From UBA6918 sp040754425 (GTDB taxonomy: Bacteria; Pseudomonadota; Gammaproteobacteria; Burkholderiales; Thiobacillaceae), in assembly GCA_040754425.1 (NCBI GenBank), contig JBFMCR010000012.1:1-64000 (forward strand): DNA of 64,000 bases, given 5' to 3'. A model generated the notes under the pieces. It saw nothing but the letters and a program-made list of their open reading frames with translations, searched no databases and was not told the origin of the DNA. Of the stretch, positions 61,008 to 64,000 are shown piece by piece; the stretch's first letter is position 1; each line of letters begins with the position of its first letter. Made by a program: the position numbers and the translations under genes.

Positions 61008-62183
61008 TCAGACCTCTATGGTTTCTGAAGGGGTGACGGCCGGCTTGAGGCCGATTTCGTCGTCATCGAGATAACAGCCCGGGTCCTCGGCCCAGGGGTC
61101 GCCGCTCATCTGGTGCGCGCGCACGCGGGTGTTGCCGCCGCAGATGGCCTGGTAGGCGCAGGCGGCGCAGCGCCCTTTCAGCGGGCGCGGGTGCTGCTTG
61201 AGTCCGGCCATGATGGGGTCGGAGGTGTCCTGCCAGATGGTCGAGAACGGCCGCTCGCGCACATTACCCAGGGTGTAGTGCCACCAGAAGGTGTCCGGAT
61301 GCACGTTGCCGAGGTTGTCGATATTGGCGATGTTCACGCCAGAGGAATTGCCGCCCCATTGCACAAGTTTCTGGCGCAGGTGCTCGGCCTTGTCGGGGAA
61401 GCGCTCGTGCGCCCAGTTGAGCAGATAGACGCCGTCGGCGTCGTTGTTGCCGGTGACGAACTCGCGCGGTTCGCCCGCCTCGAGATGTTTCAGGCAGGTG
61501 TCGAACAAGAGGTCCATGGCCTGGCGCGTGGTGGCAAAGTGCGCGTCGGCCTTGCGGTTGCGGTTACCGCGGCCGCCGTAGTTCAGATGCGAGAGGTAGA
61601 ACTTCTCCACCCGCTCGGCTTCCATCAAATCCAAGAGTCCCGGCAGGTCGTGGGCGTTGTCCTGGGTGAGGGTGAAGCGCAGGCCGACCTTGATGCCGGC
61701 ATCAATGCACAGTCGGATGCCGGCGAGCGAGGCGTCGAACGCCCCTTCCTTGCGGCGGAAGCGGTCGTGGGTTTCGTTCAGCCCGTCCAGGCTCACGCCC
61801 ACGTAGTCGAAGCCGACGGCGGCGATGGCGTCGATGTTGCTCTGGTCGATCAGCGTGCCGTTGGAAGACAAGCCGACGTAGAAGCCCATGTCCTTGGCGC
61901 GCGTGGCGATGTCGTAAATGTCGGGGCGCAGCAGCGGTTCGCCGCCGGAGAGGATCAGCACCGGCACGCGGAACTGCTTGAGGTCATCCATGACCGTGTA
62001 GATTTCGGCGGTGGACAGCTCGCCGGGGAAGTCCTTGTCGGCGGAGATCGAATAGCAGTGCTTGCAGGTCAGGTTGCAGCGCCGGATCAGGTTCCAGATC
62101 ACCACCGGGCCGGGCGGATTGCGCTTCGGGCCGATGGGTGTGGGGTGCAGCAACTCCTGCATGTACTGGGTGATGCGGAACAA
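61008..62183 (-). CDS. nirJ: Heme d1 biosynthesis radical SAM protein NirJ
   Basis: The 391-residue radical SAM enzyme has the cluster motif CNLTCKHC, the GGEP motif (LSGGEPLLRPD), and a C-terminal SPASM-like cysteine set (CAACAYQAICGG, GCY). It replaces propionates of didecarboxysiroheme with oxo groups. The next step gene (nirN) follows at once; nirE, often found here, is absent from this stretch. Confidence 0.96.
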   Translation of the reverse strand: MFRITQYMQELLHPTPIGPKRNPPGPVVIWNLIRRCNLTCKHCYSISADKDFPGELSTAEIYTVMDDLKQFRVPVLILSGGEPLLRPDIYDIATRAKDMGFYVGLSSNGTLIDQSNIDAIAAVGFDYVGVSLDGLNETHDRFRRKEGAFDASLAGIRLCIDAGIKVGLRFTLTQDNAHDLPGLLDLMEAERVEKFYLSHLNYGGRGNRNRKADAHFATTRQAMDLLFDTCLKHLEAGEPREFVTGNNDADGVYLLNWAHERFPDKAEHLRQKLVQWGGNSSGVNIANIDNLGNVHPDTFWWHYTLGNVRERPFSTIWQDTSDPIMAGLKQHPRPLKGRCAACAYQAICGGNTRVRAHQMSGDPWAEDPGCYLDDDEIGLKPAVTPSETIEV

Positions 62184-62184
62184 T

Positions 62185-62691
62185 TCACTGTCCTCCGCCG
62201 ATGCGCAAGCCGGTTTTTTTCAAAATCCGGCTGCTGTAAAGAATGTCGCGGCCGCTGCAGGAGTCACCGAGCAGGGCCGAGATTTCCCTGGCCATCGCTT
62301 CCACCTCCTCGCGGCTTTTGGCGTGCACCATGGCAAACAGATTGTAGGGCCACAGCGGCAAGCGACGCGGGCGGCGGTAGCAGTGGCTGACGAAGGGCAG
62401 CTGGCCGACGATTTCGCCCAGCCTGTCGACCTCGGCATCGTCCACGTCCCACACCGTCATGCCGTTGGCCTTGTAGCCGAGGGCATAGTGGTTGGGCACC
62501 GCGCCGATGCGGCGGATGACGCCCGCCTGCTGCATCCTGTCGAGCCGCGCCATCACCTCCTCCGCCGTAACGCCGAGTTCTTCCGCCAGCGCATGGTAGG
62601 GCCGCGCAACCAGCGGCAGCCCGCCCTGGGCCGCGCGGATCAGCGCGAGGTCGAGGGCGTCGGGCAGGAACAGGAGTTCGGGGGCGTTCAT
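62185..62691 (-). CDS. nirH: Siroheme decarboxylase subunit NirH-like
   Basis: The 168-residue AsnC/Lrp-fold protein has an N-terminal wHTH (LDLALIRAAQGGLPLVARPYHALAEELG) and a RAM-like domain (YRRPRRLPLWPYNLFAMVH) with the histidine region used for siroheme decarboxylation. It is one of four related subunits NirDLGH. The start at 62691 (MNAPELLFLPD) is chosen by homology. It ends 1 base before nirJ. Confidence 0.88.
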   Translation of the reverse strand: MNAPELLFLPDALDLALIRAAQGGLPLVARPYHALAEELGVTAEEVMARLDRMQQAGVIRRIGAVPNHYALGYKANGMTVWDVDDAEVDRLGEIVGQLPFVSHCYRRPRRLPLWPYNLFAMVHAKSREEVEAMAREISALLGDSCSGRDILYSSRILKKTGLRIGGGQ

Positions 62692-62698
62692 GCGGGTT

Positions 62699-63070
62699 TC
62701 AGCATTCGACGATATCCGCCCGCGTGCTGTCGATGAAAGCCAGCACCTCGCCGCGCTCGCGCGCCGGCAGCTTGAACTTGTCGAGCGTGGCATTGAGATG
62801 GCCGACGAAGATGTCCCAGTCCGACTGGCTGATGCGCATGCCCCTGTGCGAGAGCTTCATGTCGCGGCCGGTGTAGTACATGTTGCCGCCGGCGGCGTTG
62901 CAGATGAAATCCACCAGCAGCTGGTATTCGCGCTGGATGCCGTCCTCGCCGCGGTGCTGCCAGAAGCGGCCGAGCTGGGCATCGGCGCGCAGGCGCGGCA
63001 GCAGGTCGGCGCAGACGGCGGCGACGGCATCGTAGCCGCCAAGACGGGTATAGAGACTGGGTTCGGACAT
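62699..63070 (-). CDS. Truncated hemoglobin (group 1) inside the nir operon
   Basis: The 123-residue globin has the trHb1 pattern LYTRLGGYDAVAAVCADLL, YTGRDMKLSHRGMRIS (His is the proximal F8 ligand) and a helix H ending in AFIDSTRADIVEC. The B10 position, usually Tyr, appears to be Leu (DLLPRL), which would change ligand handling. Its place between nirG and nirH suggests NO detoxification or heme handling during denitrification. Confidence 0.88.
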   Translation of the reverse strand: MSEPSLYTRLGGYDAVAAVCADLLPRLRADAQLGRFWQHRGEDGIQREYQLLVDFICNAAGGNMYYTGRDMKLSHRGMRISQSDWDIFVGHLNATLDKFKLPARERGEVLAFIDSTRADIVEC

Positions 63071-63093
63071 GGTCGATGCTCCTCTTTGGCGAT

Positions 63094-63543
63094 TCAAACA
63101 GTCAGTTTCAGTTCCACGAAGAATTCCCGCTCCTTGGAAAAGCGGTATACCGGATGGCCGGTCAGCTGCTCGATGCGTTGAAAGGCGGCCTCCACGCTTT
63201 CCGCCCGGTCGGCCGAGCCGACGAACCACATGTTGAGCGCATGCTCGCGCCGATAGTTGTGCGCGATCTCGCGCTGGGCATTGACGATTTCCGTGACCGC
63301 TTCGTATTGCTCTTCCGGCACGGCCATCGCCGCCAGCACTGCGCTGCCGCCGAGGCGATCGGCGTTGAACAGCGGGCCGAAGCGAGAGAGCACGCCGGCC
63401 TCGACCAGATTGCCGATGCGCGCAATCAGATCGTCTTCGCTCATGCCGAGCGATGCAGCGGCCTCGGCATACGGCCGCTCGCACACGGGGAAGCCGCCTT
63501 GCAGGCGGTTGATGATGGCGCGGTCGATGGCATCGAGTTCCAT
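63094..63543 (-). CDS. nirG: Siroheme decarboxylase subunit NirG-like
   Basis: The 149-residue AsnC/Lrp-fold protein starts MELDAIDRAIINRLQGGFPVCERPY and contains RFGPLFNADRLGG, a NirG-like feature. It works with NirH to decarboxylate siroheme. An upstream in-frame Met (63570) lies inside the neighbouring gene's end; 63543 is preferred because the family begins at the DxxDRxxIN motif. Confidence 0.85.
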   Translation of the reverse strand: MELDAIDRAIINRLQGGFPVCERPYAEAAASLGMSEDDLIARIGNLVEAGVLSRFGPLFNADRLGGSAVLAAMAVPEEQYEAVTEIVNAQREIAHNYRREHALNMWFVGSADRAESVEAAFQRIEQLTGHPVYRFSKEREFFVELKLTV

Positions 63544-63544
63544 A

Positions 63545-64000
63545 TCACGCTGCCCTCGCGAAACCGGCATACCTTGCCCCGCACTGCTTGAAGCGGCGCA
63601 GGGAAAACAACGGATGGTGCGGAATATCCTGCAAGCCGAGCGCAGCGCGCAGCCGCTCGATCTCGGCCAGCACGGCCTGGCGGTTGCGTCCGTGCACCAT
63701 GGAAAAGAGATTGTAGGGCCACTCCGGCAGCACGCGCGGACGGCGATAGCAGAGCGTCACGCCGGGCTGCGCGCCGAGCAGGCGGCCCACCTCGTCTACC
63801 CTTTCATCGGGCACGTCCCACACCACCATGGCGTTTGCCGTATAGCCCAGCTCGCGGTGGCGCACCACCACGCCCAGGCGGCGAATGACGCCAAGCCCGA
63901 TCAGGCGCTCGATGCGCCGGCGCGCTGCGGCTTCGCTCATGCCCGCCTTTGCCGCCGGTTCGGCATAGGGGCGATGCACCAGTGCCAGCCCGCCTTCGAT
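63545..64000 (-). CDS. nirL: Siroheme decarboxylase subunit NirL-like (partial)
   Basis: The frame runs off the right edge; 151 codons are present, beginning IEGGLALVHRPYAEPAAKAG. It has the family RAM region CYRRPRVLPEWPYNLFSMVHGR. By order before nirG it is most likely nirL or the second half of a nirDL fusion. It ends 1 base before nirG. Confidence 0.82.
   Translation of the reverse strand: MEGGLALVHRPYAEPAAKAGMSEAAARRRIERLIGLGVIRRLGVVVRHRELGYTANAMVVWDVPDERVDEVGRLLGAQPGVTLCYRRPRVLPEWPYNLFSMVHGRNRQAVLAEIERLRAALGLQDIPHHPLFSLRRFKQCGARYAGFARAA

Overview
The window is a dense, high-GC chromosomal segment, most probably from a sulfur- and arsenite-oxidising, denitrifying betaproteobacterium. 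Three things suggest this: the sspB-sspA-petCBA-htrA block and the prfB...lysS pair are typical of that class, the genes are GC-rich, and sox, aio, nor and heme d1 (nir) genes occur together. A family-level name (Rhodocyclales- or Sulfuricella-like) would be a guess.

Layout. 1-360: the end of an ISL3-like insertion sequence, arm-site-like repeats, and a tRNA-Thr that keeps only its 5' half, so probably a scar of integration at a tRNA. 396-5422: sspB, sspA, cytochrome bc1 (petC, petB, petA; minus strand) and a divergent membrane-anchored HtrA protease. 5468-14255: a DUF255 thioredoxin-fold protein, zwf, gnd, glgA, recJ and an MgtC/DUF4010 membrane protein. 14291-23560: prfB (programmed +1 frameshift), then a four-gene SMC cassette resembling Wadjet/MksBEF (kleisin-like, MukE-like, SMC ATPase, Toprim nuclease), a Phd/VapC toxin-antitoxin pair, then lysS. 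prfB and lysS are neighbours in many proteobacteria, so a 6.6-kb defence block appears spliced between them with start/stop overlaps at most junctions. 23669-28071: mnmC and a copper P-type ATPase. 28079-33457: flagellar genes flhB (lacking its cytoplasmic domain), flhA, flhF, a degenerate flhG-like gene and fliA. 33572-37679: nitric oxide genes (a small membrane protein, norC, norB, a 36-residue membrane peptide, nnrS) with two matching FNR/NnrR-type boxes. 37774-41408: a diguanylate cyclase broken by an amber codon, a patatin lipoprotein and a minimal tyrosine recombinase.

41567-59102 is the sulfur/arsenic region. A PhnD-like binding protein, histidine kinase and sigma-54 response regulator follow soxAXYZ, which has a good -24/-12 promoter and an upstream inverted repeat. 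Next come thioredoxin-like, OsmC, rhodanese and permease genes, several with cysteine-rich C-terminal tails, and an ECF sigma factor. A second binding protein/kinase/sigma-54 regulator set (aioXSR-like) diverges from arsenite oxidase aioBA, which also has a clear sigma-54 promoter and a palindromic upstream site. 59465-64000: heme d1 biosynthesis (nirL partial, nirG, a truncated hemoglobin, nirH, nirJ, nirN).

Together, Sox and arsenite oxidase supply electrons, bc1 is a quinol:cytochrome c link, and cd1 nitrite reductase (its heme made by the nir genes) and NorCB are electron sinks. The strongest candidates for something new are the Wadjet-like block inside prfB-lysS, the apparent three-component sigma-54 control of sox, and the run of small cysteine-tailed proteins beside the arsenite oxidase regulators.
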